From positions 474,313 through 538,312 of the forward strand of contig NZ_BMUC01000001.1 in NCBI RefSeq assembly GCF_014649995.1: 64,000 nucleotides of DNA, in the 5' to 3' direction. A program made the translations under genes and the position numbers. This document shows, in pieces, positions 1-8,732 of the stretch; the first letter of the stretch is position 1; every line of letters starts with the position of its first letter. The DNA comes from Streptomyces griseoflavus. Lineage in GTDB: Bacteria; Actinomycetota; Actinomycetes; Streptomycetales; Streptomycetaceae. Below the pieces are notes generated by a model. That model searched no databases, was not told the DNA's origin, and was given only the letters and a program-made list of their open reading frames with translations.

Positions 1-1040
1 TGCGCTACCTGGATCCGCACAACTCCGAGAAGCTGGTCGACCCGGAGATCGAGCAGTACTGGATGGGCCCGCGCGAGGGCATGCCGCACGGCGGCGTCGA
101 CCTGTACGTCGGCGGCGCCGAACACGCCGTGCTGCACCTGCTGTACGCCCGCTTCTGGTCCAAGGTGCTGTTCGACCTGGGACACATCTCCTCGGCGGAG
201 CCGTTCCACAAGCTGTTCAACCAGGGCATGATCCAGGCCTACGTCTACCGCGACAGCCGGGGCATCGCCGTGCCGGCCGCCGAGGTGGAGGAGCGCGACG
301 GCGGCTACTGGTACCAGGGCGAGCGGGTCTCCCGGCTGCTGGGCAAGATGGGCAAGTCCCTGAAGAACGCGGTCACCCCGGACGAGATCTGCGCCGAGTA
401 CGGCGCCGACACGCTGCGCCTGTACGAGATGGCGATGGGTCCGCTGGACGTGTCCCGCCCGTGGGACACCCGCGCGGTGGTCGGACAGTTCCGGCTGCTG
501 CAGCGGCTGTGGCGCAACATCGTCGACGAGGCGACCGGCGAGGTGACCGTCGCCGACACCGACGAGGCCGACGAGGACACCCTGCGCGCGCTGCACAAGG
601 CGATCGACGGGGTGCGCGGCGACCTGGGGGGCATGCGCTTCAACACCGCCATCGCCAAGGTCACCGAGCTGAACAACCACCTGACCAAGCGGGGAGGGGC
701 GCTGCCGCGCCCCGTCGCGGAGTCCCTGGTGCTGCTGGTCGCCCCGCTGGCCCCGCACGTCGCCGAGGAGCTGTGGCGCAGGCTGGGGCACGCGGATTCC
801 GTGGTGCACCGGGACTTCCCGGTGGCCGACCCGGCGTACGTGGTCGACGAGACCGTGACCTGCGTCGTGCAGATCAAGGGCAAGGTCAAGGCGCGCCTGG
901 AGGTGTCGCCCGCCATCTCCGACGACGAGCTGGAGAAGACCGCGCTGGCCGACGAGCGCGTGGTCGCGGCGCTGGACGGCGCCGGGATCCGCAAGGTGAT
1001 CGTGCGGGCGCCGAAGCTGGTGAACATCGTCCCGGCGTGA
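1..1040 (+). CDS. leuS: Leucyl-tRNA synthetase, C-terminal part (5' end outside window)
   Basis: Class I aminoacyl-tRNA synthetase that charges tRNA-Leu in the cytoplasm. The reading frame is open from the window edge (first full codon at base 3), so about 345 C-terminal residues are present. Visible parts are the end of the catalytic domain ([19 protein letters not shown]), the KMSKS loop as KMGKS at bases 345-359 followed by LKN, the anticodon-binding helices (from about base 470) and the C-terminal domain ending with [16 protein letters not shown]. The third KMSKS position is Gly instead of Ser. Both lysines are kept, so I do not read this as loss of function. A hairpin follows the stop. 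Confidence 0.97.
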   Translation, partial: RYLDPHNSEKLVDPEIEQYWMGPREGMPHGGVDLYVGGAEHAVLHLLYARFWSKVLFDLGHISSAEPFHKLFNQGMIQAYVYRDSRGIAVPAAEVEERDGGYWYQGERVSRLLGKMGKSLKNAVTPDEICAEYGADTLRLYEMAMGPLDVSRPWDTRAVVGQFRLLQRLWRNIVDEATGEVTVADTDEADEDTLRALHKAIDGVRGDLGGMRFNTAIAKVTELNNHLTKRGGALPRPVAESLVLLVAPLAPHVAEELWRRLGHADSVVHRDFPVADPAYVVDETVTCVVQIKGKVKARLEVSPAISDDELEKTALADERVVAALDGAGIRKVIVRAPKLVNIVPA

Positions 1041-1090
1041 GGTGAGCGCGCGGGCCGGGCGTTCGCCTCACGGCTCCGGGTAGTCCCCTA

Positions 1091-1131
1091 CGGGCAGGTT
1101 CGGGGTTCTGGCGGAACTCCTGACCTGCCCG
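1091..1131 (+). terminator. Hairpin downstream of leuS
   Basis: A 9-bp perfect stem (CGGGCAGGT at 1091-1099, ACCTGCCCG at 1123-1131) encloses a smaller GTTC/GAAC stem. There is no T-tract, as is usual in Streptomyces. It lies 50 bases after the leuS stop and before the next gene's ribosome binding site, so it probably ends leuS transcription. Confidence 0.6.
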
Positions 1132-1200
1132 TTGCGTTTACCGTTGAAGAGCGGCGCGAAGCGCGCCGGTACAGGCCGAAGGGCCCGGAGGAGGAGCCTC

Positions 1201-1944
1201 GTGGAAGCGGTGTTCGCAGTGGTCGCCCTGCTCTTCGTGCTCTTTGTGGTGCTCGGCGTCTACGCCACGGTGAAGGTCGTCGGCGCCGCCAAGCGCAGCG
1301 CCGACCGGCACATCACCCAGGCCCGCCGCACGGTCGAGGACCACACCCTGAGAGCCAAGGCGTTCGCCCAGACCGGCCCCGCCGGGGAGATCGCCCAGCT
1401 CCGCCTCAAGCTGCGCACCTCCATGCGGGCCACGCAGGACGCGCTGGAGGCCGCCGCGGTCGAGGACGAGTCGGTCAAGGAATCCCTCGGCCTCTTCCAC
1501 CGCCTGAGCGCACACGGCCACGAACTGGACGGCGAACTGCGGCGCCTGGAGTCCGAGCCGGACCGCACCACCCTCGCCGCGCGCCTGCCCGAGCTGCGGG
1601 AGCGCACCGAGCGCATCGCGGGCTCCGCCGACTCCCTGCGCTGGGCGGCCCGCGACCGCGCCCACCGCTTCTCCGGCGACGACCTGGACTCCCTGAGCCG
1701 GCAGATCGACGTGGAGACCGGGGCCCTGCGCCACTGGACCACCACGGAAGAGCCGGCCGCGCCCCCGCGCTGGCCCGAGGCCCCCTCCGCCCCGGCGGAC
1801 GACCAGACCTGGCCGGAGGCTCCACGGACCGCGTCCTCCGGGCGGCAGCCCGAACAGGACGCCGCCCGGCCCGCCCTCGACCCGCCCGCGCCGCGCCCCA
1901 CCTACCCCTGGCAGAAGAAGCCGCGCCCCGAGAGCACCACCTGA
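1201..1944 (+). CDS. Single-pass membrane protein of unknown function
   Basis: About 247 residues. The frame is open further upstream (TTG at 1132), but a strong GGAGGAGGAG Shine-Dalgarno at 1187-1196 supports the GTG at 1201. The N-terminus is then one membrane helix (about residues 2-26, VFAVVALLFVLFVVLGVYATV). After it comes a charged, heptad-rich segment (about residues 30-190) likely to form a coiled coil, then a Pro/Glu-rich disordered tail ending with PYPWQKKPRPEST. I recognise no enzymatic motif. The arrangement fits a membrane-anchored coiled-coil protein of the kind conserved next to leuS in streptomycetes. The function is unknown. Confidence 0.8.
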   Translation: MEAVFAVVALLFVLFVVLGVYATVKVVGAAKRSADRHITQARRTVEDHTLRAKAFAQTGPAGEIAQLRLKLRTSMRATQDALEAAAVEDESVKESLGLFHRLSAHGHELDGELRRLESEPDRTTLAARLPELRERTERIAGSADSLRWAARDRAHRFSGDDLDSLSRQIDVETGALRHWTTTEEPAAPPRWPEAPSAPADDQTWPEAPRTASSGRQPEQDAARPALDPPAPRPTYPWQKKPRPESTT

Positions 1945-2071
1945 GCAACGCCTGAGCGGCGGACGGGCACCGCGTGAGCCCACCGTGAGCGGCGCGTGAT
2001 CCGGCCACGGCCGGACGCGGCCCGCCGGGCCGGGCTGCCGCACGGGCACTACGCCAGGTAACCTCCAGCTC

Positions 2072-2917
2072 ATGTCCCGCCATGTCGCGATCGTCACCGA
2101 TTCAACGGCCTACCTTCCGGCCCAGGCGATGGAGCGGCACCGCATCACGGCGGTCCCCCTGACCGTGGTCCTCGGCGACCGCGCCCTCGAAGAGGGCACC
2201 GAGATCTCCACCCGCTCCCTCGCCCAGGCTCTGCAGAAGCGGCGCCCGGTGACGACGTCCCGGCCCGGCCCCGAGGTCTTCGCCGAGACCTACCGCAGGG
2301 CCGCCGAGTCCGGCGCGACCGGCATCGTCTCCCTGCACCTCTCCGCGGAACTCTCCGGCACCTACGACGCGGCCGTCGTCGCCGCCCGCCAGGCGCCGGT
2401 GCCGGTCCGGGTGGTGGACACCGGAATGATCGCCATGGCGCTCGGCTTCTGCGCGCTCGCGGCGGCGGAGACCGCGGAAGCGGGCGGCACCGTCGACGAC
2501 GCGGTCACGTCCGCGGAGAAACGGGCGGCGGGCACGTCGGCCTACTTCTACGTCGACACGCTCGACTACCTGCGCCGGGGCGGCCGGATCGGCGCCGCGC
2601 AGGCGTTGCTGGGCTCGGCACTCGCGGTCAAGCCGCTGCTGCAGCTGGCGGGCGGCCGCATCGAGCCGCTGGAGAAGGTGCGTACGGCGTCCAAGGCGAT
2701 CGCCCGCCTGGAGGAGATCGCGGCCGACCGGGCGGGCGGCGCGGAGGTCGACGTCGCCGTCCACCACCTCGCCGCCCCCGACCGCGCCTCGGCCCTCGCG
2801 GAGCGGCTGCGGACCCGGTTGCCGGGACTGGCGGACCTGCATGTCAGCGAGGTGGGCGCGGTGATCGGGGCCCACACGGGCCCGGGGCTGCTGGGGGTCG
2901 TGGTCTCCGCCCGGTGA
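2072..2917 (+). CDS. DegV family fatty-acid-binding protein
   Basis: 281 residues, the normal length for the DegV (EDD) family. These proteins bind a long-chain fatty acid between two alpha/beta domains, and in Firmicutes they feed exogenous fatty acids to FakA kinase. Visible signatures are the N-terminal IVTDSTAYLP strand-loop, LSAELSGTYDAA in the first domain, and the FYVDTLDYLRRGGRIG motif that lines the lipid site in the second domain. The ATG at 2072 begins directly with the domain (MSRHVAIVTDST). No FakA-like kinase lies next to it, so its partner here is unknown. Confidence 0.93.
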   Translation: MSRHVAIVTDSTAYLPAQAMERHRITAVPLTVVLGDRALEEGTEISTRSLAQALQKRRPVTTSRPGPEVFAETYRRAAESGATGIVSLHLSAELSGTYDAAVVAARQAPVPVRVVDTGMIAMALGFCALAAAETAEAGGTVDDAVTSAEKRAAGTSAYFYVDTLDYLRRGGRIGAAQALLGSALAVKPLLQLAGGRIEPLEKVRTASKAIARLEEIAADRAGGAEVDVAVHHLAAPDRASALAERLRTRLPGLADLHVSEVGAVIGAHTGPGLLGVVVSAR

Positions 2918-3023
2918 GACCGGAGCGCTCGTACGGGTGACGGAGTTGTCCACAACCCGGCGGTCATCCACGGGAATCCACCAAGATCGACGCGGATGAT
3001 CCGATGTGCCGGATCCTCTTCGC

Positions 3024-4898
3024 ATGGCACTTCGATCACGCTCACGCACAGCGACCCCGACCGGCGGACCGGGCCGCGGCCCGGGATCCGACAGCCGCGC
3101 CCGGCACCGCCGCGACGGCAGGCCCCGGCCCCGGGCGCGCCACGCACACCACACCTCGGCGGAGGAACTCCGGCGGCGGGCGGAAGCCCTGTTCGGCGAA
3201 GGCGGCGAGGTCGGCGAGGTCGGCGAAGAGGTTCCCGCCACCGCCGGCCGTGGAAGCGTCAGGCGGGCCCCGAGCTGGGCACGGAGCGGACCGGACCACG
3301 GTGGACGGGCCGCGGGACCGGCGGCCGCCCACCGTGCTGCTCCCGCCGACCGTTCGGCCGACGCGGACCGGGCGACGACGGGGCAGCGGCCGGCCGACGC
3401 AGGAGGTGACCGTGAGGCTCCCGCACCCCGGCTCGCGGGGCGTGCCGGGGAGGCGCGGCTGCCGGGCGGTGACGGCAGGGGGATCGCGGGCTGTGAGGAT
3501 CCCCCGCGCCGTGAGGGCCCCGCGGGGCGCGAGGCCGCGTTCCGAGCCAGGGCTGAGCGACGGGCAGCGGTGGAACGGGCGTTCGCCTCAGGGAGCGCGG
3601 GTGCTCCGGCACCCGGGACGGCCGGGGAGGGGAGCGGCCCCACCGCGAGGCTCCGCCGGCCGGTCGTGGGACGTCCGCCGGCATCAGGGGGTCCGGGCGG
3701 GCCTCCACGCGTAGCTCCCGCGGATCGCAAGGTGCTGGTGGACCGGAGGGCGGCCGTGGCACGTTCGCTCGCGCCGGGGCGCTCGGGTGTTGGCGATGGT
3801 GTGGTGGTGGAGCGGCGGGCGACCGTGGCACCTCTCTGGGACTCGGTGGGTTCGGGCGGTGGCCCGGGCGCGGGTGCCGGGGGCGGGCCGGCGGTGGACC
3901 GGCGGGCGGTGGTGACGCCTCTGCGGGGCTCGCGGAGTTCGTGTGCTCGACCGGGCGCGGCCGCCCCGGAAGGCCCGGTGAGGGCGGAGGGGGCAGCGGG
4001 CCCGGCGCGTTCGGGGGCGGTGGGCAGGAGGGTCGCCCAGGGACCTCCGCCTCGGGTCGCTGTCGGCGCCGGCCGGACGGACGGCGGCCCGGATTCCTCC
4101 GGCCGCGGGGCGCCCGACGGCGTGCCCGAGCCGGGGCCGCCCGCGAGCCACGAACCGGAGCGTCCCCCGGTCCGGCGGCCGGACCGGGCGGCGCTCGCGT
4201 TGCGGGAGCGGCTCCCCCTGTGGATGCAGACGCGCTGCGGCCTGGAGCGGCGCAGCGTGCTCGCCCTGTCCGCGCTCCTCGTGCTCGTCCTCGGATTCGC
4301 CGTGCAGCACTTCTGGACGGGCCGCACCCAGCCGGTGCGGGCCCCCGAAGTGGTCCGGGCCGCCGCCCCCGACGAGGGAAGGACGGAAACGGCGGACAGC
4401 CCGCAGGCGGCACCGGCAGCCGCCACGGCGCGGTCCGGCGGCCCGGCGGCGCCCGAGATCGTCGTCGACGTCGGCGGCAAGGTCCGGGAGCCCGGAATCC
4501 ACCGCCTGCCGGCCGGTTCCCGTGTCGAGGACGCGCTGCGCGCGGCCGGCGGAGTCCGCCCCGGTACCAGGACCGACGCCCTCAACCGCGCCCGCTTCCT
4601 CGTCGACGGCGAACACCTGGTCGTCGGAGCCCCGGCACCGGCGGGCGCGGGGACGGCCGCCTCCGGCAGCGCGCCCGGTACGGCCGCGGCAGCCGGCGGC
4701 CCCACCCCTCCGGTGTCCCTCAACACCGCCACCCTGGACCAGCTCGACGCCCTTCCCGGAGTGGGCCCCGTGCTGGCACAGCACATCATCGACCACCGCA
4801 CCCGCAGCGGCGGTTTCCGCTCCGTGGACGAACTCCGCGAGGTCAACGGCATCGGCGACCGCCGCTTCGCCGACCTCCGCGATCTCGTACGGCCATGA
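3024..4898 (+). CDS. comEA: ComEA-type helix-hairpin-helix DNA-binding membrane protein
   Basis: 624 residues from the ATG at 3024 (a GTG at 3006 would add six; neither has a clear Shine-Dalgarno). The C-terminus is a classic ComEA: one membrane helix at about 410-431, a SLBB domain at about 477-540 (VVDVGGKVREPGIHRLPAGS) and a double helix-hairpin-helix DNA-binding domain at about 565-623 (LPGVGPVLAQHIIDHR, VNGIGDRRF). In transforming bacteria it receives DNA outside the cell and passes it to ComEC. The unusual part is a cytoplasmic N-terminal region of about 400 residues, Arg/Pro/Gly-rich, with four degenerate copies of a (D/E)RRAxV motif (residues near 178, 240, 263, 292). The stop overlaps the comEC start (ATGA). 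Confidence 0.93.
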   Translation: MALRSRSRTATPTGGPGRGPGSDSRARHRRDGRPRPRARHAHHTSAEELRRRAEALFGEGGEVGEVGEEVPATAGRGSVRRAPSWARSGPDHGGRAAGPAAAHRAAPADRSADADRATTGQRPADAGGDREAPAPRLAGRAGEARLPGGDGRGIAGCEDPPRREGPAGREAAFRARAERRAAVERAFASGSAGAPAPGTAGEGSGPTARLRRPVVGRPPASGGPGGPPRVAPADRKVLVDRRAAVARSLAPGRSGVGDGVVVERRATVAPLWDSVGSGGGPGAGAGGGPAVDRRAVVTPLRGSRSSCARPGAAAPEGPVRAEGAAGPARSGAVGRRVAQGPPPRVAVGAGRTDGGPDSSGRGAPDGVPEPGPPASHEPERPPVRRPDRAALALRERLPLWMQTRCGLERRSVLALSALLVLVLGFAVQHFWTGRTQPVRAPEVVRAAAPDEGRTETADSPQAAPAAATARSGGPAAPEIVVDVGGKVREPGIHRLPAGSRVEDALRAAGGVRPGTRTDALNRARFLVDGEHLVVGAPAPAGAGTAASGSAPGTAAAAGGPTPPVSLNTATLDQLDALPGVGPVLAQHIIDHRTRSGGFRSVDELREVNGIGDRRFADLRDLVRP

Positions 4899-7552
4899 CG
4901 ACCACACCCCCGACGGTCGCGGGGACCGGGACGACGGACCCGGCACCCCCGACCGCCACCACCCGCCGGGCCGTCCACGCCGCCTCCGGCAAGCGGCTGG
5001 GTGCCGCGCACCCGAGGCAGGAGGGCCCGCCGGACCTCCGGCTGGTCCCGCCCGCCCTGGCCGCGTGGGCCACGGCTGCCCTGACGCTGCACGCGCCGCC
5101 CACCCCGGTGGCGGCGGCCGTGGCCGTCTGCCTCCTGACGGCCGGCGCGCTCCTGGTGACCCGGAGCCGCCTCACGCGGCGGGCACGGGCCACCGCCCAC
5201 GCCACCGCCGCCGTGCTGCTCTGCGTCGCCGCCGCCGCCGGATCGGCGGGCCTGCACGGCGCGGACCTGCGGCGCGGCCCCGTCCCGGCGCTGGCCCGGG
5301 AGTACGCCCGGGTCACCGCGGAGGCCGTGGTCACCGCCGACCCCCGGCTCACCCGGCCCAGGGTCAGCGGGACTCACATGGCCCCGGCATCCGTGCTCAT
5401 CGAGGCCGACGTACGACGCGTGGAACGGGCCGGGGGAGAGGCGCGGGAGACCCGCGCACCCGTCCTGCTGATCGTCGACACGCCCCCGGGCGCACCCGCC
5501 GCGTCCCACGGCGACCTGAGCTCCCCCTGGCTCGGCCTGCTCCCCTCCACCCGACTGCGGGTCGAGGCACGTCTCGCTCCGCCGAGAGCGGGCGGCGACC
5601 GGTTCGCGGCGGTCCTGCGGGTGAAGGGGCGCGACGGGCCCGAGACGGTGAGCGGGCCCTCCGGCCCGCAGCGGCTGGCGGGCCGGCTGCGGGCCGGACT
5701 GCGGGAGGCCACCGACGGACTGCCGGCCGACGCCCGGGCACTGCTGCCGGGACTGGTCGTCGGTGACACCGCCAGAATCACCCCGGATCTCGACGAGGCG
5801 TTCCGGGAGACCGACCTCACCCACACGCTCGCCGTCTCAGGCGCCAACTTCACGATCCTCCTCGCCCTGCTCCTCGGCCCGCCCGGCCTGGCCCAGAACG
5901 CCGAACGCCGCGGGCTCGCCCCCCGGCTCGGCATCTCCCTGCGGGGCACGGCACTGCTGGGGGCGGCACTCTCCCTCGCGTTCGTCGTGGTGTGCCGGCC
6001 CGACCCCAGCGTGCTGCGGGCCGCGGCCTGCGGATCCGTCGCCCTGCTCGCGCTCGCCACCGGCCGCCGCAGACCGCTCCTCCCCGCCCTGGCGACGGCC
6101 GTACTGCTCCTGGTGCTCTACGACCCCTGGCTGGCCCGCAGTTACGGCTTCCTCCTCTCCGTCCTGGCCACCGGCGCGCTGCTCACCCTCGCTCCGCGCT
6201 GGAGCACGGGACTGCGCCGCAGAGGGGTACCGCCCCGCCTGGCGGAGGCGCTGGCCGCCGCGGGCGCCGCCCAGGCGCTGTGCGCACCGGTGGTCGCCGT
6301 GCTCGCCGCGCGGGTGAGCCTGGTGGCGATCCCGTGCAACCTGCTCGCGGAGTTCGCGCTCGCACCGGCCACGGTGCTGGGCTTCCTGGCCCTGGCCACG
6401 GCGCCGGCCCTGATGCCGGTGGCCAAGGCACTGGCCTGGTGCGCGAGCTGGCCCGCCGAGTGGATCGCCCAGGTCGCCAGAACCGGTGCGGCGCTGCCCG
6501 GCGCGGGCGTGGACTGGCCCGGCGGCTGGACCGGAGCGGCAGCGCTCGGCGCCGCCACCCTGGCCGCGCTGTTCGTGGGCCGCCGGCTCCTGGCACACCC
6601 CTGGTGGTGCGGTGTCTGCGCCCTCCTGCTGATCCTGCTGGTGGTGCAGCCACGGCCCCTGACCCGGGTGATCACGGGCTGGCCGCCCCCGGGCTGGCGG
6701 ATGGTGATGTGCGACGTCGGGCAGGGCGACGCGACGGTGCTGGCGGCGGGCGAGGGCGCCGCCGTGGTCGTCGACGCCGGCCCCGACCCCGCCCTCGTGG
6801 ACCGCTGCCTGCACTCCCTCGCCGTCACCCGCGTCCCGCTCGTCGTCCTGACCCACTTCCACGCCGACCACGTGGCGGGCCTGCCCGGCGTCCTGCGCGG
6901 ACGCCAGGTGGGCGCCATCGGGACGACGGCCCTCGAAGAGCCCCCCGACCAGGCCGCGTTCGTACGGAGACTCGCCGCCGCCCGGCGCATCCCCCTGACC
7001 CACGCCGCCGCCGGCGAGGCCCGGCGCGCGGGCGGCCTGTCCTGGGAGGTGGTGTGGCCGCCGTCCGGCACGCACCAGGCGTCGGAGGGACCGAACGACG
7101 CCAGCGTGGCCATGCTGGTCCGCACCGCCGGCCTGCGCCTGCTGCTCCTCGGCGACCTCGAACCCCCGGCCCAGCGGGCCCTGGCCGGGTCACCGGCGGC
7201 CCGGAGCCTGGCGGGCGTGGACGTCCTCAAGGTCGCCCACCACGGCTCCGCCCACCAGGACCCGGGCCTGCTGCGCCTGGCGGACCCGCGGCTGGCGCTG
7301 ATCAGCACCGGCCGGGACAACACCTACGGACACCCGGCGCCCGGCACGGTCGCCGCGCTGCGCGCCGGGGGAGCGCGGGTGCTGCGGACCGACCGGGACG
7401 GAGCGCTGGCGGTGACCGGCGGAGAGGACGAAAACGGAGGAGACGGGACCGGAGGAGACGGGATCGGAGGAGACGGGAACGCAGAGGACGGGAACGCAGA
7501 GGAGGGGAGCGGAGGAGCCGGGAGCGCGGAACTCGGTGTGGCGCGACACTGA
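4895..7552 (+). CDS. comEC: ComEC/Rec2 family DNA translocation channel with metallo-beta-lactamase domain
   Basis: 885 residues from the ATG at 4895, which overlaps the comEA stop by four bases. Order of parts: N-terminal membrane helices and an OB-like DUF4131 region (about 50-250), the multi-helix competence domain starting with LTHTLAVSGANFTILLALL (about 308 on), and a C-terminal metallo-beta-lactamase domain with the metal motif HFHADH at residues 654-659. ComEC is the inner-membrane channel for single-stranded DNA uptake. Many streptomycetes keep comEA-comEC without a full pilus system, so the role here is uncertain. The last 45 residues are an Asp/Glu/Gly-rich tail encoded by a 15-bp tandem repeat. 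Confidence 0.95.
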   Translation: MTTTPPTVAGTGTTDPAPPTATTRRAVHAASGKRLGAAHPRQEGPPDLRLVPPALAAWATAALTLHAPPTPVAAAVAVCLLTAGALLVTRSRLTRRARATAHATAAVLLCVAAAAGSAGLHGADLRRGPVPALAREYARVTAEAVVTADPRLTRPRVSGTHMAPASVLIEADVRRVERAGGEARETRAPVLLIVDTPPGAPAASHGDLSSPWLGLLPSTRLRVEARLAPPRAGGDRFAAVLRVKGRDGPETVSGPSGPQRLAGRLRAGLREATDGLPADARALLPGLVVGDTARITPDLDEAFRETDLTHTLAVSGANFTILLALLLGPPGLAQNAERRGLAPRLGISLRGTALLGAALSLAFVVVCRPDPSVLRAAACGSVALLALATGRRRPLLPALATAVLLLVLYDPWLARSYGFLLSVLATGALLTLAPRWSTGLRRRGVPPRLAEALAAAGAAQALCAPVVAVLAARVSLVAIPCNLLAEFALAPATVLGFLALATAPALMPVAKALAWCASWPAEWIAQVARTGAALPGAGVDWPGGWTGAAALGAATLAALFVGRRLLAHPWWCGVCALLLILLVVQPRPLTRVITGWPPPGWRMVMCDVGQGDATVLAAGEGAAVVVDAGPDPALVDRCLHSLAVTRVPLVVLTHFHADHVAGLPGVLRGRQVGAIGTTALEEPPDQAAFVRRLAAARRIPLTHAAAGEARRAGGLSWEVVWPPSGTHQASEGPNDASVAMLVRTAGLRLLLLGDLEPPAQRALAGSPAARSLAGVDVLKVAHHGSAHQDPGLLRLADPRLALISTGRDNTYGHPAPGTVAALRAGGARVLRTDRDGALAVTGGEDENGGDGTGGDGIGGDGNAEDGNAEEGSGGAGSAELGVARH
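7421..7525 (+). repeat. 15-bp tandem repeat (seven units) in the 3' end of comEC
   Basis: Seven consecutive 15-base units of consensus GGAGGAGACGGGAAC run from 7421 to 7525. Units 2 to 4 (7436-7480) differ only in the last few bases, and the outer units are more diverged. The unit length is a multiple of three, so copy number can change without a frameshift. The repeat encodes an acidic GGDGNAED-type tail outside the metallo-beta-lactamase domain. Confidence 0.9.
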
Positions 7553-7556
7553 AAAC

Positions 7557-8408
7557 ATGACTGACGGCCTGAACACCGCGGCGACCGACGCCTATCTGCG
7601 CCGGCTGGGCGCCGACCAGCCCGCCTGGCCCACCGTGGACGCCCTGCGCGAGCTGCACCTGCGGCACCTGCGGACCGTGCCGTTCGAGAACCTGTCCATC
7701 CATCTCGGCGAGGAGATCGTGCTCGAGGAGAAGCGGCTGCTGGACAAGGTCGTGGAGGCCCGGCGGGGCGGATTCTGCTACGAACTCAACGGCGCGTTCG
7801 GGGCGTTGCTCGCCACGCTCGGCTACGACGTCACCCTGCTCGCCGCGCGGGTGTACGGGGACGGGGGCCGGCTCGGCATCCCCTACGACCACCTCGCGCT
7901 GCGCGTACGGACGGTCGACGGGGGCGACTGGCTGGCCGACGTCGGTTTCGGGGCGCACTTCCACCTCCCGCTCGCCTTCGGGGAGCGGGGCGAGCAGGAG
8001 GACCCCGGCGGCACCTTCCGGATCGCCGAGGCCGGAGCCGACGCGGCCGGAGTGCGCGGCGGACACGGCACGGTGGAGGCGGCGGACCTGGACGTGATCT
8101 GCGACGGCCGGCCGGTGTACCGCCTGGAGGTGCGGCCGAGGGTGCTCGACGACTTCACGGCCGGCGCCTGGTGGCACAGCAGCTCGCCGGCCTCCCACTT
8201 CTCGCGGTCCCTCGTGTGCTCGCGGATCACCGACGACGGAGGACGGATCACGCTCAGCGGCCGCCGGTTCACGGTCACGGCGCCGGACGGGACCAAGCGT
8301 CAGCGGGAGGCCGGGACGGACGAGGAGGTGCTGGCGCTCTACCGGGACCGGTTCGGCATCACGCTGGACACGGTGCCGACGGTGCGGGGCGCCGTCGGGA
8401 GCGGCTGA
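7557..8408 (+). CDS. nat: Arylamine N-acetyltransferase
   Basis: 283 residues from the ATG at 7557. It transfers an acetyl group from acetyl-CoA to arylamines, or catalyses related amide formation in natural-product pathways. The full catalytic triad is visible: Cys74 in RGGFCYE, His112 in YDHLAL and Asp128 in WLADVGFG. The PFENLS motif lies near the N-terminus and the C-terminal domain is of normal length. It begins four bases after the comEC stop. No biosynthetic cluster surrounds it, so a detoxification or housekeeping role is more likely than amide closure of an ansamycin. Confidence 0.95.
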   Translation: MTDGLNTAATDAYLRRLGADQPAWPTVDALRELHLRHLRTVPFENLSIHLGEEIVLEEKRLLDKVVEARRGGFCYELNGAFGALLATLGYDVTLLAARVYGDGGRLGIPYDHLALRVRTVDGGDWLADVGFGAHFHLPLAFGERGEQEDPGGTFRIAEAGADAAGVRGGHGTVEAADLDVICDGRPVYRLEVRPRVLDDFTAGAWWHSSSPASHFSRSLVCSRITDDGGRITLSGRRFTVTAPDGTKRQREAGTDEEVLALYRDRFGITLDTVPTVRGAVGSG

Positions 8409-8422
8409 TCCCGTACCGGACA

Positions 8423-8677
8423 ATGGCCCGTGTGAGTGATGTGCGACATGTGCTGGTGCTGCCCGACCGTGAGGCCGCGGAGGAGGTGGCCGAGGCGCTC
8501 GGGGAACGGTTCGGCGTGGACGAGGAGCCGCGGTTGGTGCGGGACGCGCTCGCCGGCGAGGACGACGCGGAGGACGCGCAGTGGCTCGTCGTCCTGCGGG
8601 ACGAGGCGCAGCGGCTGGACCCCGGCGAGCTGAACGAGTTCGCCGCCGCGTGGGAGGGCTGGCGGGAGGAGCCGTAG
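8423..8677 (+). CDS. Small acidic protein, function unknown
   Basis: 84 residues from the ATG at 8423 (an in-frame GTG at 8432 is an alternative start). The sequence opens with a beta strand (VRHVLVLPDREAAEEVAEALGERFG) and continues as mostly Glu/Asp-rich helices (DDAEDAQWLVVLRDEAQ) up to WEGWREEP. The pattern of strand, helix, acidic middle and a second strand looks like a small alpha/beta ferredoxin-like domain, but I recognise no family. It lies in the same direction between nat and holA. Codon use is typical of the surrounding genes, so it is probably real. Confidence 0.75.
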   Translation: MARVSDVRHVLVLPDREAAEEVAEALGERFGVDEEPRLVRDALAGEDDAEDAQWLVVLRDEAQRLDPGELNEFAAAWEGWREEP

Positions 8678-8732
8678 GAGGGCCGCGGACGCCCGGACGG
8701 TGTTGTCGGTGGCGCGTGGGATGCTTGTCGCG

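Noticed and set aside
345-359. KMGKS instead of KMSKS in LeuRS as a sign of a broken gene
   Set aside because: Both lysines and the following LKN are kept and the frame is intact to the stop; Gly or Ser variation at this position is tolerated.
2102-5824. 1240-residue minus-strand reading frame
   Set aside because: It lies antisense to the DegV and comEA-comEC genes, is Arg/Pro/Gly-rich without any domain, and follows from GC-rich third positions of the true genes.
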